A DNA stretch of 64,000 nucleotides, from contig CM047428.1 in the NCBI GenBank assembly GCA_026168455.1, positions 18,194,759 through 18,258,758 on the forward strand. Reading direction: 5' to 3'. The first letter of the stretch is position 1. Each line of letters starts with the position of its first letter. This document shows, one piece after another, positions 38,761 through 47,799 of the stretch. This DNA is from Theocolax elegans (Eukaryota; Arthropoda; Insecta; Hymenoptera; Cerocephalidae). Under the pieces are notes generated by a model. It was given only the letters and a program-made list of their open reading frames with translations, searched no databases and was not told the DNA's origin. The translations under genes and the position numbers were made by a program.

Positions 38761-39646
38761 CGCACATACAAATATATATATATACATATACATTCATAAT
38801 TGTTCGCGTAAACGTTCGTGCAACTTGTTCCCACATAGAAACCGAATGGCAGGAGGACTCCATTGTGATTTCACGGTGGAATTAAATCACTGCGTTGGCA
38901 GTACTCGAAAAGACTTTTTAAATCTAGAATACGTGCAGTATATGTTCTTCAAGTTGTTTGTTTGAACAATTAAATGTATCTCATTATTTTACGGGGATAT
39001 TAATAATGCATCATTTCAGTTAAAATTTAATGTTTACATAAATGGTTGACAAATTGGCTTCGCGATTAAGTAACTTTTACTTTTCCAGAAGATTCAATTG
39101 AAATAATGTAATGAAATCGAAAGAAAAGCTTAATTGAACTAAAAGTGGTGTGATTTGTAGGTAGGAAAAACTAGGTAACGAGGGTCGAGGAAAAAAAAAT
39201 TAGATGACCTAACTTCTACTTTTAAATCACACTTCTATTATGTTCGAGATTGATGGTACTTTATTACTACTTTTTTTTTTAAGTTACTTTTTAGTTTTCA
39301 ACTCAGAGAAATAGTTTGAATTTGATTCTAGCTAAAAACTCGAGTTCACTTTTGATTGATATTGTAAAATTCATGAGAATACTTTTTAACGAGGGTAACA
39401 TACATAATATTTCTTCAAATCTTTTTTTAAACATTGTTTTAAATTCATTTGAAAATATCATTATATTTAATGATCAACGATAACCGAACGAAATTTCCTC
39501 TTAAATAATTTCTTTTAATTGTTTTTCAAAGTTATTAAAAGAATTGCATGTATTATTATTTTAAAATTAAAACTTTAATCGTGTTATGCGAATGTTAAAT
39601 TAATTTATTAAATATTAATATTCACGTTCCTTTTTTCTTTGAAGAC

Positions 39647-39650
39647 TTAT
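39647..39650. other. Target site duplication, left copy (TTAT)
   Basis: TTAT lies directly before the 5' LTR and is repeated directly after the 3' LTR (48380-48383). Four-base duplications are typical of Ty3/Gypsy integrases. It shows that the element is one insertion with both ends intact. Confidence 0.85.
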
Positions 39651-39835
39651 TGTTACGTGTGGATACACGTCACGGATGTATTAAAATAAGTAAATTGTTT
39701 GTTCGTCGAAAATGCTGACCATTCAGGTCATTAAACGGTGCCACGCGACTTCGCAACTTGAGCATCGGTGCAACCTGAAGCGCAAGGATCAGCTAAGCGC
39801 CCCTCCGATTACACTTGTATATAGGTCACCAAACT

Positions 39836-39845
39836 TATATAAAAG
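39836..39845 (+). promoter_or_regulatory. TATA box of the 5' LTR
   Basis: TATATAAAAG, a strong TATA match 186 bp into the LTR. Transcription would start about 30 bp downstream, placing the U3/R boundary near 39870. The same box is at 47985-47994 in the 3' LTR. Confidence 0.6.
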
Positions 39846-40025
39846 AAGACGGTAATAAACAAACGAGAACGAAAAAGTGAGAAGTGAAGAGAGAAGACAG
39901 AAGTGACATTTTACGAGTGGATTCAACGCGAAGACACGGAGACACGATATCGCCAGGATCATTCTCCCTACAGCCTTAACGAAAAAACGCAAGCCAACCA
40001 AAGCACTAACACCTGGAAAACCTGG

Positions 40026-40131
40026 AGAACAACAGAACAACAGAACAACAGAACAACAGAACAACAGAAGAACAGAACAACAGAACAACAGAACAACAGA
40101 ACAACAGAACAACAGAACAACAGAACAACAA
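40026..40131. repeat. AGAACAAC minisatellite in the LTR
   Basis: About 13 copies of an 8-bp unit, one of them altered (AGAAGAAC). It lies in the transcribed part of the LTR and is repeated in the 3' LTR at 48175-48280. On the RNA it would be an unstructured, pyrimidine-poor stretch. Confidence 0.95.
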
Positions 40132-40234
40132 CTCATCCACCTCTTTACACTTGTACTCGCTGAGTTTTAGATTCAACGAGCAGCGGTAACCACGAAAAAA
40201 CGATACAGACGTTACCGTTCAAACGTAACATTTT

Positions 40235-40252
40235 TGGTGCTAAGTGTGGGGT
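40235..40252 (+). other. Candidate tRNA primer binding site
   Basis: Starting 4 nt after the LTR, TGGTGCTAAGTGTGGGGT begins with TGG, complementary to a tRNA CCA end. Its complement fits the geometry of a tRNA acceptor stem followed by a T-stem. I could not assign the tRNA. Confidence 0.5.
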
Positions 40253-40295
40253 GCCGTTTGTAAAGAGGATATATATATTACTATCTACAGGAAAG

Positions 40296-40339
40296 ATGAA
40301 CTTAAGCTTCCTGATTATCATCGTGAACTTTTGGTAAGT
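40296..40339 (+). other. Leader mini-ORF running into a splice donor
   Basis: An ATG at 40296 opens a hydrophobic peptide, MNLSFLIIIVNF, reminiscent of a signal-peptide core. After 12 codons plus two bases it meets TTTTG/GTAAGT (cut 40333/40334). Unspliced, the frame stops at once because TAA lies within the donor. In env-bearing Gypsy elements env is made from a spliced mRNA, so this could be the env leader exon. Alternatively it is an upstream ORF, and the donor serves a short leader intron ending at the acceptor TTTACAG near 40506. Confidence 0.4.
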
Positions 40340-40623
40340 ACTTTTTTTTATTAATACTTAATTCTCCCAGGGATATCGTGTCTCTCGTGGATCTTCCGTT
40401 GTTTGATTTACTTCATTTTATGCTGTTTTTAATCATTTTTTCATTAAAATTTAAAATTCTTTAATAATTTATATAATATTTATTATTTTGAATTTAACAT
40501 TTACAGAAAGTTTTTTTTACATGTTTATAAATAAAATCAAGTGAATCAATCTTTTTATAAAAATATTATTTTAAATATTCTATTATTTTGTTATTATTAA
40601 ATAAAACATATATATATATAAAA

Positions 40624-42411
40624 ATGGCTCAACAAAACGAAGAAATAAAATCGTCCTTTTTTAAAAAAGAAATAAGTGTAATAATAGCGTCCGCTCTCGC
40701 AATAGCTGACATGGCAAAAACCTTTCCAAGTAAACAAATTATAGAATTTGCATTAGTAAAATTAGGAGATCTCGCTGGTTTTGATCAAATAAACGCAAAA
40801 GATGTTCAACATATAAATTCCGTTACATACACGCTCGTTAATATATTAGAAGATATTTTAAGAAAGGAAAAACGTGAAAATGAGGAAAATATGAAAGCTA
40901 CAATAAATTTAGATAACAATGTAGAACAAAGTAAAATTCATTTAGAATCCGCTTCCGCGAACAAATCAGACAATTTAATATTATCCCCCACCGGTCCAAC
41001 TGAAAACCATAACATATTAACCGTAAAAAGTGAGAATCAATTTCCCGAGATTAACTTACTCGACCCTCTATGTTCAAATGGAAGCTCGACTAATATTTTT
41101 AATAATAATTACATAGAATCAAACCCACATTCATATAACCGAGAACCAAATTTTAATAATACATATAGGTCACATGACTCTATTTCCTTTTCACAAGCCC
41201 TCAATTCGATTCCTGATTTTGACGGGAATCCAGACATGTTAGCATTTTTCTGTAAATCGGTACGTGACGTAGTAAGAGAATTCGGGCCTAAATGGGAAAA
41301 ATGGGTTTTAAATTCGCTTACTAGGAAATTTCGGGGAATGGTAGCTGAAGGGTATAATAGTAGAATAATGCAATATAATTCGGTAGAAGGACTTTTAGCT
41401 GATCTAAATATGCAATATAATAATATAGGAGGAGCAGATAAAACCCTTGCGGAACTAAAAATAATTAAACAACAGCCAGGAGAAAATGCTAGTTCATATG
41501 GTTTAAGAGTTCAAACATTACATAATAGATTGTTAAATTTTTACGATGCAAACGTTAATTTACACGAATTCGAAAGAGTAACATACAAAGCAAATGCCGA
41601 TCGTGAAGCTTTGGAACAATTTTTATTCGGTCTAAACGGTTCATTGGAACACCAAGTAAGGTCGGGATGTCCTAGAACTTTAAGATGTGCTATAGCTGAT
41701 GCAGTAAATTATGAACAAAAAACTGAAGCCCGTAGAGCCGTTTTCGAAACAAATGCAAATTTATCAAACAGAGAAGTAGTAGACACCGATAAAATATTAA
41801 AAGAATTAGTAACTAAAATTGTAACACTTACGAAAGACTCTTCGCTCGAGTCAGCAGTTATTCGAAGAGCTCCGATTATTCAAACATGTAATTACTGTAA
41901 TATACGAGGCCACGAGGAAGAAGAATGTCGCAACAAAGAAATTGACAATAAAAGGTGCGAATATTGTTACGTCACAGGTCACTCATTCGCTAACTGCTCA
42001 ATGCTGACACAGGCATTAAAAGACGGTCAAGTAAATCGAGAAAAAGTAGAATATCAACAACGAATAAACAATTCAACGCATCCGAATTTTACAAAACCTC
42101 AATTAAATTATCCATATGAAGAGCAACGATTTTATTATAAAAATTATGATAGAAATAATTATAATAATAATTATCATCCATATCATGTAAATACTCAAAA
42201 TAATTATGGACATGAAGCCAGATATACTCCGAGGAATTATAGAAATTATCCACCAGAGAATCAAAATAGATATAGACAAAATTTCAACTCGGATCATCAA
42301 TATAATGATAATAAATATGTAAGAAGGAGTCACGTAGAAGCAAATAGAAAAAATGACCAATCACCACTCAAAAATAACGATTCTTTAAACTACCGATCTG
42401 CTCGACGCTAG
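40624..42411 (+). CDS. Gag polyprotein with two CCHC zinc knuckles
   Basis: Structural protein that would assemble particles and package the element RNA. The start at 40624 (AAAATGG, with A at -3) is preferred over an in-frame ATG 36 bp upstream, giving 595 residues. The N-terminus is helical and charged. A capsid-like block follows at about residues 190-385 (IPDFDGNPDMLAFF onward, rich in Leu and basic residues). Two CX2CX4HX4C knuckles lie at 422-435 and 445-458. The last 115 or so residues are rich in Asn, Tyr and Arg (repeated NNYNN and YRNYP-like words), a disordered, RNA-binding-like tail. The frame is uninterrupted. Its 3' end overlaps the protease frame through a -1 frameshift signal, so most ribosomes should stop at 42409-42411 and a minority continue. 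Codons are strongly A/T-ending, matching the A-rich internal region. Confidence 0.9.
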   Translation: MAQQNEEIKSSFFKKEISVIIASALAIADMAKTFPSKQIIEFALVKLGDLAGFDQINAKDVQHINSVTYTLVNILEDILRKEKRENEENMKATINLDNNVEQSKIHLESASANKSDNLILSPTGPTENHNILTVKSENQFPEINLLDPLCSNGSSTNIFNNNYIESNPHSYNREPNFNNTYRSHDSISFSQALNSIPDFDGNPDMLAFFCKSVRDVVREFGPKWEKWVLNSLTRKFRGMVAEGYNSRIMQYNSVEGLLADLNMQYNNIGGADKTLAELKIIKQQPGENASSYGLRVQTLHNRLLNFYDANVNLHEFERVTYKANADREALEQFLFGLNGSLEHQVRSGCPRTLRCAIADAVNYEQKTEARRAVFETNANLSNREVVDTDKILKELVTKIVTLTKDSSLESAVIRRAPIIQTCNYCNIRGHEEEECRNKEIDNKRCEYCYVTGHSFANCSMLTQALKDGQVNREKVEYQQRINNSTHPNFTKPQLNYPYEEQRFYYKNYDRNNYNNNYHPYHVNTQNNYGHEARYTPRNYRNYPPENQNRYRQNFNSDHQYNDNKYVRRSHVEANRKNDQSPLKNNDSLNYRSARR

Positions 42412-42450
42412 GGATCTGCGGAGTCGAGCAGGTAAGAAAGCAGCCAGATC
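42384..42450 (+). promoter_or_regulatory. -1 programmed ribosomal frameshift signal (heptamer plus pseudoknot)
   Basis: The slippery heptamer T TTA AAC (42384-42390) sits in the correct gag phase (TCT TTA AAC). After a 7-nt spacer comes a perfect 9-bp stem, CTGCTCGAC (42398-42406) with GTCGAGCAG (42423-42431). The loop contains GATCTG (42413-42418), which is complementary to CAGATC (42445-42450). This allows an H-type pseudoknot with connecting segments of 6, 4 and 13 nt. The gag stop codon lies inside the structure. A CAG/GTAAGA splice-donor match overlaps the 3' side of stem 1 (42431/42432). Confidence 0.85.
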
Positions 42451-43532
42451 ATCTAAAAATTCAAGTTCGAAGATGCGTGATAAAATCTGCACAAATGGAA
42501 TATAAACTACCTATAGTACAATTAAATAGCTCAAATTTGACATTAATGAAAGGACAATTTTATGTGGATACTGGAGCAGATTTATCATTTATTAAATTAA
42601 ACTCGATAAATACAGAAAAATCGATTAATAAGACACAAATAGTGACGATAACGGGAATAAATTCCAAAAAATGTACAACCCTAGGCACTATAAAATTAGA
42701 ATTAAATGGATTATTATGTGACATGCATATCGTACCAAATGATTTCCCTATAGATGTTGATGGATTATTAGGATGGGACGTATTTGAAGAATATAATGGT
42801 GTAGTAAATGCTGCTGAAAAATGTTTACAATTTAATGATTTAGTCATACCATTTGTACAAAATAAGCGGGTTTTAATTCCCCCAGAAACAAGAAAATATA
42901 ATTATGCGCGTATAAACTATATTGAAAATATAGAATTTGAGTCACTTCAAGATATAGAACCGGGAAATTCTTTCGGCAATTGCGTAGCCGATACTTGTAA
43001 GGGTGAAGTATATGCCCGATGCGTTAATACTAAGAGTGAAATAGTGGAGTTGAAGTCTCCCGATGTTATATTTGAATCCCGGGGAAAAAGTAAAAAAATA
43101 AATAATGTTATTAGTGACTTGCGCGAATATGAAAAGGAGGAAAATAATATAAAACGTACAAATGTTTTGCCTGTTCTTAGAGAGAAAAAAGATAGTTTCA
43201 TTACCATATTTAATCAGCAGATTAATAATAAACTTACGCTTTTAAAGAATAAAAATACACAAATTGAAAATCCACTTGATAAACGTCCAAAATTATTAAA
43301 GAAAATGATTAATGTAAAGTACATAATTGCGAATAAGAGTACACACTGTCACATAAATGAAAGAGATGCAAAACGTCCATATTCATTTTTTAAACGGTCT
43401 AATTCTAATAAAATTATTAACAGATTAAATCAATACATAAATGTAATTAAAAAATATGTTATACCAAACTTAGAAGTAAATACGAAAACTAAATGCATCG
43501 AATTAAAAATACAAGAATATAATCCACCATAA
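42390..43532 (+). CDS. Retroviral-type aspartic protease, made as a Gag-Pro frameshift product
   Basis: The frame lies one base back from gag and is open from 42378, so it is expected to be translated only after the -1 slip at 42390. The region after the slip is 380 residues. The first in-frame ATG is 42495, but independent initiation is unlikely. Residues about 57-64 read FYVDTGAD, the catalytic DTGA of the dimeric retroviral protease, and GLLGWDVF (125-132) is the second conserved block. After it, IPPETRKY and a NCVADTCKG-EVYARCVN region resemble the linker that precedes reverse transcriptase in Gypsy Pol proteins. The last 150 or so residues are Lys/Asn-rich without a recognisable domain, and the frame stops where reverse transcriptase should begin. 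Pol is therefore missing, not frameshifted within this frame. Confidence 0.8.
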   Translation, partial: LPICSTLGICGVEQVRKQPDHLKIQVRRCVIKSAQMEYKLPIVQLNSSNLTLMKGQFYVDTGADLSFIKLNSINTEKSINKTQIVTITGINSKKCTTLGTIKLELNGLLCDMHIVPNDFPIDVDGLLGWDVFEEYNGVVNAAEKCLQFNDLVIPFVQNKRVLIPPETRKYNYARINYIENIEFESLQDIEPGNSFGNCVADTCKGEVYARCVNTKSEIVELKSPDVIFESRGKSKKINNVISDLREYEKEENNIKRTNVLPVLREKKDSFITIFNQQINNKLTLLKNKNTQIENPLDKRPKLLKKMINVKYIIANKSTHCHINERDAKRPYSFFKRSNSNKIINRLNQYINVIKKYVIPNLEVNTKTKCIELKIQEYNPP

Positions 43533-46500
43533 TAAAAAGCGAATACAATGCTCAAATATATCAAAAAAAAATAATAAATATGAATAATAGAATAATTAGA
43601 ACAAAAAAAAATACATAAAATATTAGTAATTGTATTGATACTGGATATTTAATGATTATAACTCCAGATATACTACTATATTGAACGAAAATAATTAATT
43701 TAAATTGTATATAAGCAATAAATCTGTGCACAAACTGCAAATGTTTATATTGTCATGTATATACTTATTAAAAATATTTATTGCATACTGCTGAAATGAT
43801 GAACTGAGTTAATAAATATAAATAAAAGTAAATATAAATTAATTCTTATTTGTATTTACATAATATATTTTCGAAACAATTTAAAAAATGCAAAAAATAA
43901 ATTTTTGCCATTAATATGAAGAAAAATTATAAACATATTGCAATTTGTTATAAATAATAAGAAAAATAAAAAATGTTATTAAGCGAAAAGAGCGTACAAC
44001 CTTAATTGTTAAATTAGGCGAAAGAAGTATTTTGATATTTTTATAAACATAGCTAATAATTAATTATAAACAATTAATTTACAACTTAAGAAAAAATCAC
44101 CTGTATTGTTTTATATAGAGTTTGATATGTACTACTCGAAAGCGCAATAAAAATATGTTTATATAATAGAACGAAATTATAAATAAATTGACTTTTATTA
44201 ATTAATTGTTTATAAAAATTAAAATTAATTTTATAAAAAAGTCGCTAAACCTTAGTTGCAAAATTAGAGAAAGAAAAATTTTAGAAAAATAAATTAGGAA
44301 CCGAGTTATAAAAGAAAAACAGGTTATTATGTGAAAGAAATTATTATTTCAATAAATTACGTAAGAACAGCCATAAATGAGATATTTCACACAAAAAGAT
44401 TTTCGAAATTCCGACTAGGAATGGAAAAAATGAAAAGTTAACAAATTTAATATTATAACCAGAAAGGGTATTCTTAATTAACAAATTAGAGCCCTTTTTG
44501 CAAATTTTAAGACCAATAGTTTATGAGTTATTGCATTTTACATTTAAATTTCAACTATTCAAATTATGCATATTTTTATCTAATTAAGGTACCTACGTGG
44601 TCGGATTTTCGAAAATTTCAAAAATTTAAATAATCTATATCAATTTACAACTTAATAACAATCAGATAAAAATAATAATTAATGATAATTAATTTATTAA
44701 TATTATAAATAAACAAAAGCAAGGAATAATTATATATTAATTGTCAAAACGTATTGACTATATATATCTATACATATAATATATGTGTGTATATATATAT
44801 ATATATGTAATTGTACATACGCACATTGCACGTAATTTATTGATTAATAAATAAAATTTTTTTAAGAATGTTGTTAAATAGTCTTTGAACTAATAAAGTA
44901 TATAGAAAAAATGAAAAAAGGGAACCATAATTAAGAAATATAAAAAGAATAAAAGCGCGTAACAGATTAGCATGTAAATACTATATCTATATAGATGGTT
45001 TAATCATAAATCTTTAAAAATAAGAAAAACTAGAGACGAGAAAAATATGGGGATTAAAGGAAACATATAAGAAAACCATGGAGCAGCGGCCAAAACAATA
45101 AAATCATAAATTATTAATAATTTTTTGGGAATAAAATTTAAAAAGACGAGCAGCGTGGACCTGCTTACATCGGCGCCGAAGCGCAAACTGTAGGAGAAAA
45201 ATACAGCAGTTGACTGTAAACCTCGACTGCGATTGTCTCACTACCGCATCCCCACTACAATACATACAAGCAGCTCGCATATGCTACATTGTCGCGCCGC
45301 TTGTGTGAGTGAGCCAAGTATACTCGCTCGCAAAAGTTTTTAAGTTCTACATTTTTAAAAATTTTAAGCATATAATTGATATTTCACATACTAAAATAAT
45401 ACTAATGCAGTTTAACTAGATCAATATTTTTTACATATTGTAGCAAAAATCTCCTTCTAACTTACATATTACTTACCATAAAAAAAAAATTAATATATAC
45501 AAAATTATTATTACTTAAAATAATAAGTGATAAAGAGTTACAATTTACTTCTATTATTATTTTTGAATAAGAATGAAATAAAAAAAAAGTAATATATTAA
45601 ATTAATATCAAAAGTTCTAACTAGTAAGATAAATAATAAATTCTGTGAAACTGAGTATGAAAAAGAAATTATTGAAATTAATGCAGTTATTCGAATATGT
45701 GTAGTATTTCTGCATCAAAAGATGGACAGAACAAAGTGAAATTTTACTAACAATGACAGAGTTAGTAGAGCAATGAGCTCGTATGTTTGTCATTTATTAG
45801 CACCAAAATGGTAGCCAAACAGTAATCTAATGCATTGAGAATTCAAGTAAAAAAAAAAAAACAAAAAATAAGAAAAAGAAGAAAAGACATACATACGTAT
45901 ATATAAACATATATATATTGTGACTTACTCATTTGACTTTGTACAATACTATAGTCGACAATATATTGACTTATATTTAAAGGCACATATTTCAACTGCA
46001 AAATAAGTAAGTAATATAGAATAAAGGAAAGAATGTTGTGAATAAAAAAAAAAAAATTTTTCTTACTAGTTTAATATATGACCGAATTATGTTATAAAAA
46101 AAAAAAAGAATAAATTAATAATTGATGATTCACAAAAAAATGTCATTCTTATTCAAAAAAAGAAATTATTAAATAAGAGTCATTGTTGTAAACAATTTTA
46201 ATAACATGCATGTAAGAGTATAATAATGTAAATATGTTAGAATGAGATGAGTTCTGTAAATTTATGCAATACGCATATATTATATTAATTGTAAAAAGGC
46301 TTTATAACCGTAACTATAAGGATGAAATCAAAATGAAATTGTAATAAAAATATAGACATAAAAATTATTAATATTAATAATAATAAAAAATACAAGACAA
46401 AAAAAAAAGAAGAAGAATATTAATAAAAAATATATAAAGAAAAACTTTCATAAGACATAATAATACTAATAACAAAAAGAATAAATCAGAAATATGTAAA

Positions 46501-46995
46501 AAAAAAGGAAATAAAAAAAAAAAAAAAAGAAAGAAGCAGAAGATTTTAACCATTGACAAATACGTCTAATTGGACAATGATATTTTCGCGAGGATGATAA
46601 TCAATCTTCAGCAGTAGGACATTTTAAATTTTATCACAAGAAGTACGAGTAATGTATTGGATAAAATAAATGCGTATCTGCGAAAGCAACGAAATTATTT
46701 GAAGATCGAAACCTAGCCACATTATAAATATACATAGATAGATTTAAGTATATTATAAGTAGTATTATTAATATAGTTAAACAGGAAAATATATAGCAAA
46801 AAAAATATATTCAAACAAATTTGTTCAGAAAACAGTTAAAGGTATAGAAAATATCCAGTATCGTATAATTTTAATATTGTATTATTAAAATTAGCGACAA
46901 CTTACAAATTTTTAATCAATTTAACATTTTTTTTATGAATCTCGATTAAGCATATCAGATATTTTGTATAATAAAAAAGTAATTAATAGTAATAA
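43533..46995 (+). other. A-rich internal region without pol
   Basis: In a full-length Gypsy element this interval would encode reverse transcriptase, RNase H and integrase. Here it is strongly A/T-rich with frequent poly-A runs, and every + strand frame is closed at short intervals. I found no polymerase or integrase motif. A distinct patch of balanced base composition lies at about 45140-45330. Two short frames near the right end (46618-46713 and 46811-46885) and a small glycosylation-site-bearing piece (46556-46594) look like broken env fragments; the first is in the same frame as the env-like tail. Length alone cannot separate deletion from replacement or extreme decay. Confidence 0.6.
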
Positions 46996-47394
46996 TCTAA
47001 TACAGAAATTACAAGTAAATTAACTAATTATTTATTTAATGATAATAGGGTAAATATTACAAATATATTAAACAGTACCAAACTAAATATTTCGACTGTA
47101 ATAGAAACTCAAAATTATAATATAAAAGAGCATTCGACCATATTATTATCCACTAGAAAGGATTTACGTGAAATATTAATATTAATAATTATAATTATAA
47201 TATGGAGGATTCTCGTGAGACGGGGGGCCCCTTTTACTAATCAAAATAGACTGATTTTAGGTCCAATAGCATCATCATCACCAACAACCAGCCAGCCTTT
47301 CAATTCTGAAGAATTATTACAAGTAATCAAATTCTACAATTCTGATTATCGTCGAAAACTAGAGGAAAATCGAACAAAAGAAACCGGATTATAA
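46996..47394 (+). pseudogene. Env-like C-terminal remnant with a membrane segment
   Basis: An open frame of 132 codons with no ATG, starting right after a stop (46993-46995). It contains several N-glycosylation sequons (NIT, NST, NIS), then a hydrophobic span ILILIIIIIIW (about 47172-47204). A basic stop-transfer stretch (RILVRRG) follows, then a hydrophilic tail of about 50 residues ending at TAA 47392-47394. This is the layout of the end of a class I membrane glycoprotein and fits an Env in an errantivirus-like element. The rest of env is broken by stops and frame changes upstream, so no full glycoprotein can be made from this copy unless splicing rescues it. Assignment to env is by layout and position, not by a conserved motif. 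Confidence 0.5.
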
Positions 47395-47799
47395 CCTTTA
47401 GCTATATCACCACATTCAACATATATATTGTTAAAATTATTACTGCTTTTATGAATCAAAACGAAACTGTCATTATTTTACTACTAATTATATTGCGATT
47501 GAATTTTAGAATTATTTAATTACCGTTTACATTGTAAAAAAAAAAAAAAAAAAATTATAATATTGCTACGAAACTATTTATTGTAACAAAAAAAATTACT
47601 ACTCAAAATGTATGAAAATATGTATGTAATTATAAGAAAAATATTGTATATGCGCAAGAATGTATGAAAATATGTATGTAATCGTAAGAAAATATTGTAT
47701 ATGCGCAAAAATGTATGTAATCGTAAGAAAAATATTGTATATGCGCAAAAATGTATTAAAATATACGTCGAGGGCGACGTTTTGCAAAAACCCCGGACG
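47395..47799 (+). other. 3' internal region with tandem repeats
   Basis: After the env-like stop comes AT-rich sequence with an 18-20 nt poly-A run (about 47537-47555) and a short tandem array (47604-47760). A typical purine-rich tract directly next to the 3' LTR is not evident; the bases just before it are GCAAAAACCCCGGACG. The second-strand primer may be the poly-A run or an atypical tract. Confidence 0.5.
47604..47760. repeat. Tandem repeat of about 40-55 bp near the 3' LTR
   Basis: Three imperfect units sharing AAGAAAAATATTGTATATG followed by CGCAA, each preceded by AATGTATG-type words. Unit length varies because an AAAATATGTATG insert is present in the first two only. Confidence 0.85.

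Larger units (their letters stand above)
29583..39646. other. Long non-coding region
   Basis: No supported exon on either strand. It holds a GA repeat (30598-30640), TC-rich tracts (32545-32610, 33075-33098, 33210-33240), a GAA repeat (38244-38277), a CA repeat (38736-38760) and GC-richer patches at 29590-29700, 30440-30760, 37080-37380 and 38390-38880. Open frames over these patches encode repeats or mixed sequence without domains. The remainder is AT-rich with many TA runs. Confidence 0.5.
39651..40230 (+). repeat. 5' LTR
   Basis: 580 bp starting TGTTACGT and ending ACGTAACA, an 8-bp inverted terminus of TG...CA type. It contains a TATA box, an AATAAA hexamer (39854-39859) and an 8-bp minisatellite. 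I saw no difference from the 3' LTR when reading base by base. An 86-codon frame within it (from 39903) encodes Gln/Asn/Arg/Thr repeats and is a by-product of the minisatellite. Confidence 0.95.

Noticed and set aside
39789..40163. 86- and 115-codon frames inside the LTR, repeated exactly in the 3' LTR
   Set aside because: They are produced by the AGAACAAC minisatellite (Gln/Asn/Thr/Arg or Cys/Leu/Phe/Ser repeats depending on strand). No start context or domain.
42103..42360. Minus-strand 85-codon Ile-rich frame
   Set aside because: A shadow of the Asn/Tyr-rich end of gag.
46374..46559. Minus-strand 61-codon Phe/Leu-rich frame resembling a membrane protein
   Set aside because: It is the reverse of poly-A runs in the A-rich interior; composition alone explains the hydrophobicity.
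43533..46995. Hidden pol gene broken by frameshifts
   Set aside because: No reverse transcriptase active-site, RNase H or integrase motif could be recognised in any forward frame. A profile search of the translated interval would be decisive.
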